A stretch of DNA of 64,000 bases from Paenibacillus silvae (GTDB lineage: Bacteria; Bacillota; Bacilli; Paenibacillales; Paenibacillaceae): positions 186,001-250,000 of the forward strand of contig NZ_BMFU01000001.1 of NCBI RefSeq assembly GCF_014639235.1, given 5' to 3'. The notes below the pieces were generated by a model that worked only from the letters and a program-made list of their open reading frames with translations, ran no database searches and was not told where the DNA came from. Each line of letters starts with the position of its first letter. Position 1 is the first letter of the stretch. Positions 32,964 to 42,147 of this stretch are shown here, piece after piece. A program made the position numbers and the translations under genes.

Positions 32964-34814
32964 TTAAAGAAACCGGTACTGCGCTTCAATCAGACCGTTG
33001 TATACGCCCTGCTTCTGGATGAGCTGCTCATGATTGCCTTCTTCCTTGATCTCCCCGTGATCCAGCACAATAATGTTATCCGCATTGCGAATGGTAGAGA
33101 GTCGGTGAGCCACCATAAAGGAAGTGCGTCCCTGGAGCAGCACCTTGAGTGCCTCCTGGATTTTCAGCTCGGTTTCTGTATCAATGCTGGCTGTGGCTTC
33201 ATCCAGGATCAAAATTCGCGGATCAGCGAGCAACGCACGGGCAAACGACAGCAATTGCCGTTGTCCCATGGACAGCACGTTACCACGTTCTTCAACCTCC
33301 GTGTCATATCCACCCGGCAGCTTCATAATAAATTCGTGAGCATTGACGGCTTTGGCGGCTTCCTCTACCTCTTCATTGGTCGCATCCAGCCGTCCAAAAC
33401 GAATGTTGTCGCGAATGGTTCCCGAGAAAATAAATGTATCCTGCAGCACAATGCTGATCTGACTGCGCAGGCTCTCAACCGTTACATCGCGAACGTCATG
33501 TCCGTCGATGGTCAGACGCCCGCTCGTGATGTCATAGAAGCGGCTGATCAGATTGATAATTGTACTTTTCCCCGAGCCTGTGTGACCTACAAGCGCAATG
33601 GATTGCCCGGCCTTAGCCAAAAAGCTGATGCCTTTGAGCGCCTGTCTTCCTTTTTCATATTCAAACACCACATTGTCGAACACGATATCCCCTTTAATAG
33701 AAGGAAGCGGTCTTGCACCTGGTTTATCCGCGATATGCGGCTTCTCATCCATGAACTCGAAGATACGCTCGGATGAAGCCATCGCCACCAGCAGCTGATT
33801 GTACATCTGTCCCAGACGGTTGATCGGGTCCCAGAAGTTGCCGACATAGTTGGCGAAGGCAACCAGCAGACCCACGGTTAACATTTCATTCTGGATGAGA
33901 TGTGCACCATACCAGAACAGTATGAGTGTGCCGAAGCCGCCTGTAATTTCAATTAACGGACCGAATCCCTGGTTCATGGCGGATGCTTTGTCCCAGGACT
34001 TCTTGCTGGACATATTCATATTGTCAAAGTATTTCATATTTTCTTTTTCCTGCGTATACGCCTGCGTTACCCGGATGCCTTGAATGGATTCATTCAAGTG
34101 GGAGTTAATTCTGGAGTTCTTCATCCGCACATCCTGCCACGCCCGTCGAATCATGACACGCAGCTTGGTGGATATAATAAACATGATCGGTACCGTAATA
34201 ATTACAGCCAGCCCCAGCTTCCAGTTGATAAGCAGCAGAATAACGATAATGCCTAGCAGCTGCACACAGTCGATCATGACATTGACCGCACCGTTAGTAA
34301 ACAGATCCTGCAAGGAGTTAATATCATTCGTTACACGCACAAGCACTGAGCCTGCCGGCCTTTTGTCAAAAAAGTTAAAGGACAGCTTCTGAATATGCTT
34401 GAACAAGTCTGAACGAAGATCATAAATAACCCGCTGCCCAATGACATTTGTCAGCTTGATCCGGTACGTATTAGCCGCCCACTGAATGATATACAGCAGC
34501 AGGATTGAACCTGCAATCAGATACAGCAGTGTTACGCTAGGCACTCCGCTTTGCGGCGCAATCGCTTTATCGATAGCCAGACTGATGAGAAACGGTACGG
34601 ACAATTTCGTAATCGTTCCCAGAATCATCATCAGAATAACGAGCGGCAGCAGCTGCTTCGCATACGGTTTCATATAGGCGAACAATCGCCCGAATTCTTG
34701 CCAGTTAAACGGTTTTTCAATAACTTCATCATCCTGATAAACAAATCGTTCATTCATTTTCGGATTCGAGGTCCCTTTGACCTCGCGCCTGTCTGTTATC
34801 GTCTCGGCACTCAT
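32964..34814 (-). CDS. Heterodimeric ABC exporter subunit B, with intact Walker B Glu
   Basis: The 616-residue half-transporter has six membrane segments (about 55-330) and a nucleotide-binding domain. Walker A is GHTGSGKST, the signature is LSMGQ and Walker B is ILILDEATASID with catalytic Glu; switch His is in MVAHRLS. Together with the upstream partner (four-base overlap) it should make a BmrCD/TM287-288-like heterodimer. The signature is degenerate (Met for Gly), as expected for the subunit that pairs with the partner's degenerate site. The substrate is unknown, probably drugs or lipids. Confidence 0.93.
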   Translation of the reverse strand: MSAETITDRREVKGTSNPKMNERFVYQDDEVIEKPFNWQEFGRLFAYMKPYAKQLLPLVILMMILGTITKLSVPFLISLAIDKAIAPQSGVPSVTLLYLIAGSILLLYIIQWAANTYRIKLTNVIGQRVIYDLRSDLFKHIQKLSFNFFDKRPAGSVLVRVTNDINSLQDLFTNGAVNVMIDCVQLLGIIVILLLINWKLGLAVIITVPIMFIISTKLRVMIRRAWQDVRMKNSRINSHLNESIQGIRVTQAYTQEKENMKYFDNMNMSSKKSWDKASAMNQGFGPLIEITGGFGTLILFWYGAHLIQNEMLTVGLLVAFANYVGNFWDPINRLGQMYNQLLVAMASSERIFEFMDEKPHIADKPGARPLPSIKGDIVFDNVVFEYEKGRQALKGISFLAKAGQSIALVGHTGSGKSTIINLISRFYDITSGRLTIDGHDVRDVTVESLRSQISIVLQDTFIFSGTIRDNIRFGRLDATNEEVEEAAKAVNAHEFIMKLPGGYDTEVEERGNVLSMGQRQLLSFARALLADPRILILDEATASIDTETELKIQEALKVLLQGRTSFMVAHRLSTIRNADNIIVLDHGEIKEEGNHEQLIQKQGVYNGLIEAQYRFL

Positions 34815-36583
34815 GAGTTCACCTGCTCCCCAGCCTCCCGCTTGCCGCGGGCAATGTAGTCTGCATATTGAATGTTATACACATCCTGGTACGGTCCAGG
34901 CACCTGAATAAGCTCTGTATGTTTACCGCGCTGGACAACGCGTCCTTCATCAAGTACCAGAATCTCGTCGGCATGACGCAAGGATGAAATCCGGTGGGCA
35001 ATAATAAATGTTGTTCTCCCGCGCATAACCTCTTGAAAGCCCGACTGAATTTCGTGTTCGGTTTCCATATCCACCGCGCTGGTTGCATCATCCAGCACAA
35101 GAATTTTCGGATTTTTGAGCAAGGCCCGGGCAATGGCAATCCGCTGTTTCTGACCACCGGACAGCCCCATGCCGCGTTCGCCCACGACCGTATCGTACCC
35201 TTCGGGAAACTCCATAATAAAGTCATGCGCCTTCGCCAGCTTGGCAGCACGGATAATCTCATCCATCGTGACATTTTTCAGTCCGTAGGAGATGTTATTG
35301 CGAATGCTGGAAGAGAACAGGAACGTTTCCTGGAACACGGAAGCAATCTGACTCCGCAGGCTGCGAATGCCCATATCCTTAATATTTCTTCCATCCAGCT
35401 TGATTGCGCCTGAATTAACGTTATACGCTCGCATCAGCAGCTGAATAATGGTCGATTTACCAGAGCCTGTTCCGCCAAGGAAACCGATTACAGAACCGGG
35501 CGGAGCATCAAAATTAATATCCGTTACTGCTGGCATTTTGTTTCCGTAAGCAAAGGTTACTGATTCAAAAGTCACATGACCTCTGACCTGCTCTGATTCC
35601 ACAATCACCGGGTCTTCTGTCTCTACAACGTCAACAGGGGTATTCAGCAGCTCAAGCACCCGCTCACCGGAAGCCTTGGACTGTGTATAGTTATTGATAT
35701 GAAACCCGAGTCCCCACATCGGACCAATTATGTACCAGATCAGACTGAAGAAGGCAACAAGTTCACCCAGGGTCAGTGTCTGCTGAATAACCATCCTTCC
35801 ACCAACTACGAGCAGCAGTACAACACTTACCGATGCCAGGATCTCCATGACAGGAAAATAACGGCTCCATAATGTTGCAGCATGAATCTGATTGGTTTTG
35901 TATCGTTCATTCCGTGTGGAAAACTTCTCCACCTCATAAGGCTCGCGTGCAAAGGATTTAACGGTTCTTACACCTGTAATATTTTCTTGTACCGCTGTAG
36001 TCAGCGAGCTTAGAGCCAGTCTCATCTCCTGAAAAGCAGGGTGAATTTTGGATTCGAATCGAAGCGCAACGAAGGCAAGCAGAGGAATGCAGACAAGGGT
36101 CAGCAGCGTTAGCTTCCAGCTCATCGTCATCATCATAATTGCGCCGAACACGACCATTAGAACCATGTTGAGAATCTGGGCGAAACCAAATCCGATAAAG
36201 TTACGGATGGCCTCCAAATCTCCCGTGAGGCGGGACATCAGATCACCTGTTTTGGCCGTATCATAATAACGGAAGGATAGAAATTGAAGCTTTTCATAAC
36301 ATGCATTACGCAGGCGGTAGGCCAGATAGTTACCGAGACGCCCACCAAAGAAACCGTGTAAAAATTGCATTCCCGCTTTCAAAATAACGACACCTAACAC
36401 CGTCAGGGCAAGTATGGGAACGTCTTCAAAATTTCGTGGAACAATGACATCATCAATCAAAATTCGCAGCAGGTTCGGGTAGACCAATCCAAGTGCGGTC
36501 GCTAAGGCGAGGAACAAGATTGATACCAGTAAATACGTTCGCTTCTCCCAAAAAAAGGTTTGCAGTTGCCTAAGAACATCCAT
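34811..36583 (-). CDS. Heterodimeric ABC exporter subunit A, with Asp at the catalytic Glu
   Basis: This 590-residue half-transporter starts at ATG 36583 behind AGGAGGAG (the frame is open further upstream but has no better site). It has six membrane segments, Walker A GGTGSGKST, a canonical LSGGQ signature and Walker B ILVLDDATSAVD. Here Asp replaces the catalytic Glu. That is the standard sign of a degenerate ATP site in heterodimeric exporters. It is first in a two-gene operon and overlaps its partner by ATGA. Confidence 0.93.
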   Translation of the reverse strand: MDVLRQLQTFFWEKRTYLLVSILFLALATALGLVYPNLLRILIDDVIVPRNFEDVPILALTVLGVVILKAGMQFLHGFFGGRLGNYLAYRLRNACYEKLQFLSFRYYDTAKTGDLMSRLTGDLEAIRNFIGFGFAQILNMVLMVVFGAIMMMTMSWKLTLLTLVCIPLLAFVALRFESKIHPAFQEMRLALSSLTTAVQENITGVRTVKSFAREPYEVEKFSTRNERYKTNQIHAATLWSRYFPVMEILASVSVVLLLVVGGRMVIQQTLTLGELVAFFSLIWYIIGPMWGLGFHINNYTQSKASGERVLELLNTPVDVVETEDPVIVESEQVRGHVTFESVTFAYGNKMPAVTDINFDAPPGSVIGFLGGTGSGKSTIIQLLMRAYNVNSGAIKLDGRNIKDMGIRSLRSQIASVFQETFLFSSSIRNNISYGLKNVTMDEIIRAAKLAKAHDFIMEFPEGYDTVVGERGMGLSGGQKQRIAIARALLKNPKILVLDDATSAVDMETEHEIQSGFQEVMRGRTTFIIAHRISSLRHADEILVLDEGRVVQRGKHTELIQVPGPYQDVYNIQYADYIARGKREAGEQVNS

Positions 36584-36778
36584 GTTTCTCCTCCTCTGAT
36601 GTTGCATTAAATGATATGAACATTTATGAAGTTTATCACCGTCCCCCATTCGCGGCAAAGCGAATAATAGACCATATTCAGGCTGCTTTCAGCTTATTAT
36701 CGCATTAACGGAGACCAATACCCGACTTTCAATCAAATGTTTGAATATTCTCTATATTTCAGGTTGGTCATACCAAAA

Positions 36779-36816
36779 AAAGGCTCCCTGTATGCCTTTA
36801 CAGCGGGAGCCTTTTT
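36779..36816. terminator. Bidirectional terminator between the dynamin and ABC genes
   Basis: AAGGCTCCC and GGGAGCCTT form a stem with an inner TGTA/TACA stem. Flanking A7 and T5 tracts serve both strands. It lies 175 bp beyond the dynamin stop. The rest of 36584-36990 shows no gene. Confidence 0.88.
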
Positions 36817-36990
36817 GAGCGTGTTTTTGCAACATTTTCAAAGTATTTTGGAAGTTCTCATTTATTTTACAAACGTTTCCATAATCACGACCATGTTGGC
36901 TGAAAAAACCTTGTCACAGGACAGGCTATCAATCGCGCACATTTACCCGTCATTAAAACGAAGTGATGCTATTGAAGCATCCATGACCTC

Positions 36991-39900
36991 TTATTCCTGC
37001 ATCTGTTCCAGCTGGGCCGACAAAGCGGCCCACTGCTCTGCAGGAATTCCACTTTCGAGCGTATCCTGCAGTCCGCTAATCGCTTCATCCAGCCGCTCGG
37101 TGAGTTGACGCGCTTGATGCTGCACCGACTGGCAAACCTGTGTATCGTAAAATTGAATCAGCTTTTGTTCCGAGGCAGGCAGCGCTTCAATAATCATCTG
37201 CTTGAGCACAGGATCAAGCACCTCCTGAAGGCGCTGGCGCCCATCTCCTTCAAAGAACTGCTTCGGATTACGGAAGTAACTCCAGTAGTTTTTCCAACCC
37301 GACGGTTCCTCCAGCCGGATTTCCTCCAACACCGGTGTGCTCCATTTCTCATCCAAAGTTAAGGATAAATCAATGCCGCTGGTCAGCTGCTTCACCTCAT
37401 CAATGCATTCGGTGACTTGCTTGGCAACCCATGCCTGCCCGGTCTGCTCCAGTCTCAGTGTCGTGGCAAGCAATTCCTGCTCAAGCTCGATCCCGATCAT
37501 ACGCAGCAGTTCCCGGCCGCATGCGGCAAAAGCCGTTTTCAGATTGCCCTGATCCTCCCGCAGCACCGACGGATGGAACGCCTCAGCCATAAACTGACCC
37601 AGTCGGAACGCAAGGCGTTGTCTGACATGGAAGAGCAGTTCATTCGTTTCCTGTGTCAACTCATCCTTCATCGCCCGCTGTGCCAAGCGCTGAATCCGCT
37701 CACGTGACTGCCCGGAGATCGTCTCCAGTTCATTCCGCCGCTCACGAAGTTTTTCTTCTCCCTGAGCTGCATCTTCCGCGCGTTTGTTCAAGCGCTGGAT
37801 GACACGTGCCAGCTCCTCGGAAGCTCCACCTACTGCAAGATCAGCCAGCTCCTTGCCCGCAAACTGGTTAAACTCCTCCTCAAAACGAATGAACCCGGAT
37901 TGCTGCAGCAGTTCTGCATTGCCATCCATCTTGCCTTCCATCGCCATAATGCTGGATACCGGGAACAAACGAGGGGAACGAATGCCGTTGCTTCGCAGCT
38001 CTGTACCTACGTGCTCCAGCACCTGTTCCAGCTCTTCATCGGAAGAGGACAGGTCGCTTGCATTGACAACAAAGAACATCTGATCCATCGCAGAGCTGTC
38101 CTTGACCCGCCCCAGCTGATTCAGAAACTGTCGATCTCCTTGAGAGAAGGCATGGTTATAATACGTTACGAAAATGAGCGCATCGGCATTTTTCATATAA
38201 TTAAACGTTACGCCGGTGTGGCGTGCATTCACGGAATCTGCCCCGGGTGTATCCACCAGCACAATGCCCTGTTCGGTTACATCACAGCTGTAGTATAGAT
38301 CGATGGAATCAACAAAACAGGATTTCTTCTCGTTCGCTACAAAATTGCGATATCCGTTCAGATCGACCAGCACATCCTGACCCAACTGATCCTGCGTCTC
38401 CTGCCACCCCGCAGCAGCGGCTTGCAAAAAGCTGTAATGCGGACGTCCAGCCGGATGCACATCCTGCGGTGTCAAGGCTTTCACACGCTTCTGCCATTCT
38501 GCGCCAGGCTCGCCAAGCCCCAGCAGGCGGAAGGAATACGCCAGATCCTCCTGGAAGGCGTCCCGGGTCTTCATGCGGACCCGGGCTGTACCATGCTGCG
38601 CGCCGCCAGCCGGAGCCATGATGCGGTTGATCGCCGCTGTCGTTGGATGCGGCGATACGGGTAAGACGGCTTCGCCCAGCAAAGCGTTGGCGAAGGAGGA
38701 TTTACCCGCGCTGAACGCACCGAACAGCGCGAGTGTGAACGTGCCGCCCGCAAGCGAAGCTGCGCGTGCACGCAAATCCCGTACCGCCGACCCCATGGCG
38801 GGGTACGGCTCCACCAGCGCAGCAGCGGCTTCCAGCCGTGCCGCTGCTGCGTCCAGGCGCCGGCGGCGTTCCGCGCCAGCCGCCGCCGGTGCGCCCTGCG
38901 CCGCTGCTGCGCGCGGCGGCGCAGGGGCCTGCGTCTGTGGCTGCGCAGCCACAGACGTGGACGTGCCCGCCTGCGGACCGGGAGCTTCGCCCGGTCCAGG
39001 CGCGGGCACGTGCGGGCCCTTCACCTCCGGCAACAGCCCGGAGGTGAGGGGGCCCGCAGGAGGCAGCAGGCTGCGCAGCACTGCTGCCTCTTCGGCGGCG
39101 GCGCGCTGGAGCGCCGTGTAGCGCGCCGCCGCCGCGGACTGCGCCAGCAGCGCTGCGCGGCTGGCGTCCAGCGCCTGGAGCGCGGCTTCGCCTTGCGCAG
39201 CCAGCGCTTCCAGGATGTGGTCGGCCAGCGCCATGGCCGACTTGCGATACCGGGCCTCGATCTCGCCCCGGACGTCCTTGCTGAATTGCATCACATACTC
39301 AGGCGACAGCTCTGCACTCGCACTTCGTTTCAGTTCAAGCAATTCCTCATCGATTGCAGGCAGCTCTGAATTCAGTGCCTGCTCCCACTCCGCGCCCCAG
39401 ATTTGATGGGCTTCACCCAGCTGTCTGAGCATCGTACGGACATGAACCTCAACTTGACTGGAGGTTTGATCCTGCAGCAGTCTCACCAGTTCCGAAGCCC
39501 GGCGCTGCTTTTCCTGCTCCGTCTTGCCGCCGGAGAAGAGCAAGCCTACCCGGAAACCCGGCTTGCGGCTTTCCAGATAACTGCCTGCGGAAGTACGAAT
39601 GTCCGCCGGAGTAAGATTGGCATTTGCCAGCAGCGAATCAAGCTCTGCTCTGAACTTTTCGCGTATCCGCGATGGTTTGGCCTGAATCTCGGCAGCTTGT
39701 TCATCCAGATACGCCAGCTCCTGTGACAAACGTTCAATGCCTTCTTGCCCGCCAATCTCCTCCAGCAGTGCATTTTCCTCATCTTCTCGTTTTCCCGCCT
39801 CACGGGTCAGATGCTGCTCCGTAATATGACGAGCCGAGCTAGCCAGACTGTGTGAGATCAGCTCTTCTTTGCTCTTCATCATCTGGGTAATCAGTTCGGG

Positions 39901-40665
39901 GAGCTGCTTCCACTGATTATATCGATGCTGCTGATCCCGCAATGAGGTAAACAGCAGACCATCATAACGCACTTCCCATGCTTCGAAAATCGCTTCTACG
40001 CCTTGCACGTATTGTTCAAACGAGAGCTCTCGCTCCCGGTGCTTATCAATCTGGTTTACGATCAGGAACAGCGGCTTGCCCCAGTCGGACAAACTTTTCG
40101 CAAAAGAAAGATTGGTCTCCGACTGAACGTGATTGTAGTCCATCACATAGAACACAACATCTGCCAGATGCAGAGCTGAATGTGTGGCCAGGCTGTGCCC
40201 GCGATCGGTTGAATCTACGCCCGGCGTATCCAGTAACACGGCGTCGTCCTGCAAAAGCGGGATATCATCCCATACTTCTATAGAGCTGTATGCGCCGCCA
40301 TTTTTACAATACGCCTCAAGCTCTTCGGGTGAAACCTCAAGCGTGCCTTTATCATTATTGTCAGCGCTTACGCTTGGAGATGTATAAATAAGTGCTCTCG
40401 GCTTGCCATTGCGGATGGCAACCACATTTGCACTGGTTGGCACAGGGCTGGAGGGCAGCACCCTTTTTCCGCACAAGCTGTTAATCAGACTCGATTTGCC
40501 TGCCGAGAAATGTCCGCAGAACGCAATCGTCAAATGTTTTGTTTCCGCCTTGCTGATTAAATCCGTTATTGCCTCTACAGCGGTTTGGTCCCCTGTCTTC
40601 TCCATTGCTTCACGCAACGGGTTCAAAGGTGTGGCCATTTCTGCTGGAAAATCTGTTCTGGACAT
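36991..40665 (-). CDS. Double-GTPase bacterial dynamin-like protein (DynA/YpbR-like)
   Basis: The 1224-residue protein carries two dynamin modules in tandem. The first P-loop GHFSAGKSS is at 51-59, with switch DTPGVDS and G4 NQID. The second P-loop AFSAGKSS is near 650, with DTPGADS. Each is followed by long helical stalks. B. subtilis DynA has the same head-to-tail layout, binds membranes in trans and helps membrane fusion and repair after phage or pore damage. Start ATG 40665 follows AGGAGG. The linker before the second GTPase is unusually rich in Ala and Pro and very GC-rich. It is monocistronic, with a terminator beyond. Confidence 0.92.
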   Translation of the reverse strand: MSRTDFPAEMATPLNPLREAMEKTGDQTAVEAITDLISKAETKHLTIAFCGHFSAGKSSLINSLCGKRVLPSSPVPTSANVVAIRNGKPRALIYTSPSVSADNNDKGTLEVSPEELEAYCKNGGAYSSIEVWDDIPLLQDDAVLLDTPGVDSTDRGHSLATHSALHLADVVFYVMDYNHVQSETNLSFAKSLSDWGKPLFLIVNQIDKHRERELSFEQYVQGVEAIFEAWEVRYDGLLFTSLRDQQHRYNQWKQLPELITQMMKSKEELISHSLASSARHITEQHLTREAGKREDEENALLEEIGGQEGIERLSQELAYLDEQAAEIQAKPSRIREKFRAELDSLLANANLTPADIRTSAGSYLESRKPGFRVGLLFSGGKTEQEKQRRASELVRLLQDQTSSQVEVHVRTMLRQLGEAHQIWGAEWEQALNSELPAIDEELLELKRSASAELSPEYVMQFSKDVRGEIEARYRKSAMALADHILEALAAQGEAALQALDASRAALLAQSAAAARYTALQRAAAEEAAVLRSLLPPAGPLTSGLLPEVKGPHVPAPGPGEAPGPQAGTSTSVAAQPQTQAPAPPRAAAAQGAPAAAGAERRRRLDAAAARLEAAAALVEPYPAMGSAVRDLRARAASLAGGTFTLALFGAFSAGKSSFANALLGEAVLPVSPHPTTAAINRIMAPAGGAQHGTARVRMKTRDAFQEDLAYSFRLLGLGEPGAEWQKRVKALTPQDVHPAGRPHYSFLQAAAAGWQETQDQLGQDVLVDLNGYRNFVANEKKSCFVDSIDLYYSCDVTEQGIVLVDTPGADSVNARHTGVTFNYMKNADALIFVTYYNHAFSQGDRQFLNQLGRVKDSSAMDQMFFVVNASDLSSSDEELEQVLEHVGTELRSNGIRSPRLFPVSSIMAMEGKMDGNAELLQQSGFIRFEEEFNQFAGKELADLAVGGASEELARVIQRLNKRAEDAAQGEEKLRERRNELETISGQSRERIQRLAQRAMKDELTQETNELLFHVRQRLAFRLGQFMAEAFHPSVLREDQGNLKTAFAACGRELLRMIGIELEQELLATTLRLEQTGQAWVAKQVTECIDEVKQLTSGIDLSLTLDEKWSTPVLEEIRLEEPSGWKNYWSYFRNPKQFFEGDGRQRLQEVLDPVLKQMIIEALPASEQKLIQFYDTQVCQSVQHQARQLTERLDEAISGLQDTLESGIPAEQWAALSAQLEQMQE

Positions 40666-40879
40666 GACTGGCCTTCCTCCTGGCTCCTCTAATTTGACAT
40701 CCATATCGACGTCAATCTCTGTTATATCTTATTTAGTTTAACATTATCATGTTTGAATTTGAACGTTTTCACTTGAATCTGCATGTAGATGAATTCCAGA
40801 TCAATATCATTGCATTACGAGATCATTTCTGCCAGCAATCTGTTCTTAACACAATGTATGTACTATCTGTGGTATGGAT

Positions 40880-40908
40880 AAAAAAATAAAACCGATCATG
40901 TCGGTTTT
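40880..40908 (-). terminator. Terminator after the small gene downstream of nth
   Basis: AAAACCGA (40888-40895) pairs with TCGGTTTT (40901-40908). A T-rich run follows on the minus strand. The region 40666-41057 otherwise shows only the upstream region of the dynamin gene. Confidence 0.75.
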
Positions 40909-41057
40909 AAAATTTTGTACTATAATTTCCGCATAACACGGAACGTTCATCATCAAAAAACTGACCGCATGACATACCATCCTCATTTGCATACACAATG
41001 GAACGGTCGTGTCACGGCAGCCAGGTTCTTGATCATAGGTTTTAGACTAAACAAAAC

Positions 41058-41333
41058 TTAGGATACTGCATTCTCCATTTCAGGCAACAAAATTTCGAAA
41101 ACCTGACCATGCTGCAAAATCGTAATGTTTCTGCCTTTGTCTCTCATCACAACCACTTCTGGTTTCGTGGACATACGCTCCAGATAATGTTCAGGCACAT
41201 CACCAGAGTGACTTACAGTGATACCTTCAACTTCTTTTTCTTCATTCTCAGCCATATCCTGTTCAACGATCTGTTCAAAAATATCGGAGAAGGCTTCAAA
41301 GTTGTCAGTGTACACGGAAATGCATTTCATCAT
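41058..41333 (-). CDS. Small acidic conserved-type protein coupled to nth
   Basis: The 91-residue protein begins with KCISVYTDNFEAFSDIFEQI and has an acidic stretch (MAENEEKEVEG). It ends with strands (KPEVVVMRDKGRNITIL, then QVFEILLPEME). I do not recognise the family. The start overlaps the nth stop in a TAATG arrangement, so it is co-translated. It has no signal peptide, membrane segment or Cys cluster (only Cys4). A regulator or partner of Nth is possible but not shown. Confidence 0.8.
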   Translation of the reverse strand: MMKCISVYTDNFEAFSDIFEQIVEQDMAENEEKEVEGITVSHSGDVPEHYLERMSTKPEVVVMRDKGRNITILQHGQVFEILLPEMENAVS

Positions 41334-42049
41334 TATTCATCCTTTTCTGCTGTTGAATTTAACTTTCGTTTTCGGGGAGTTGCACGTTCCTTATCTTTCC
41401 TGATCTGGGACGTTTTCATACGTTTTTTCCCTTCCCGGCATATGTCCAGTAACGGACAGATATGACACTGGGGAGATTGAGCCTTGCAATGGTAGCGTCC
41501 AAAAAATATAAACCGGTGATGAGTTATAGTCCATTCATCCCGAGGTACGCGCTTCATCAGTTTCTTCTCGACTTCAAGTACGGAGTCATCCCAACCCGCT
41601 AGCCCAAGTCTCTTCGAAACACGTTCGACATGGGTATCTACAGCGATCGCCGGTACTCCAAACGCGTTTGATACAACGACATTTGCGGTTTTGCGGCCTA
41701 CTCCTGGCAAAGTGACAAGCTGATCATGCTCCTGCGGCACGTCACCGCCATACTGCTCTATTAAAATTCGGCACATGTTCTGGATATGCTTGGCCTTGTT
41801 TCGGTACAGCCCGATTCGACGAATATCCTGCTCCAGCTCTTCAAGAGAAACCGCCAAATAATCTGCCGGACTTTGGTACTTTTGAAACAAATCCGCGGTG
41901 ACCTTATTCACCGTTTCGTCTGTACACTGCGCAGACAGAAGCACCGCAACCGTTAGTTCAAATGCATTGCTGTGATTTAATTCGCAATGTGCATCAGGAA
42001 ACATGGCTTCCATTGTTTCGAGTATATGTCTTACCGTCGCTGCATTCAT
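41333..42049 (-). CDS. nth: Endonuclease III
   Basis: The 238-residue DNA glycosylase/AP lyase has the helix-hairpin-helix LPGVGRKTANVV with catalytic Lys and the catalytic Asp in AVDTHVER. The C-terminal 4Fe-4S loop is C-x6-C-x2-C-x5-C. It removes oxidised pyrimidines. Start ATG 42049 follows GGGAGG. A basic tail of about 25 residues (KRMKTSQIRKDKER...) extends beyond the cluster, longer than in typical Nth. It is first in a two-gene operon. Confidence 0.95.
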   Translation of the reverse strand: MNAATVRHILETMEAMFPDAHCELNHSNAFELTVAVLLSAQCTDETVNKVTADLFQKYQSPADYLAVSLEELEQDIRRIGLYRNKAKHIQNMCRILIEQYGGDVPQEHDQLVTLPGVGRKTANVVVSNAFGVPAIAVDTHVERVSKRLGLAGWDDSVLEVEKKLMKRVPRDEWTITHHRFIFFGRYHCKAQSPQCHICPLLDICREGKKRMKTSQIRKDKERATPRKRKLNSTAEKDE

Positions 42050-42075
42050 GAAGAGCTACCTCCCAAAAAGCTTGC

Positions 42076-42117
42076 AAAAAAAACGTCTTGATGCGGGAAA
42101 GATCCCGTATCAAGACG
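42076..42117 (-). terminator. Terminator of the SLH-protein gene
   Basis: CGTCTTGATGCGGGA (42084-42098) pairs with TCCCGTATCAAGACG (42103-42117), with one mismatch. T8 follows on the minus strand. Confidence 0.92.
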
Positions 42118-42147
42118 GTCATTCTTTTGATCCTCGAAAAGAAACGA

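Noticed and set aside
36860..36885. cre-like ACAAACGTTTCC sequence
   Set aside because: It lacks the TG at the required position and is not placed near a start codon.
38573..39369. Long plus-strand frames in the GC-rich part of the dynamin gene
   Set aside because: High GC reduces stop codons in all frames; these frames have no domain and lie opposite a well-supported gene.
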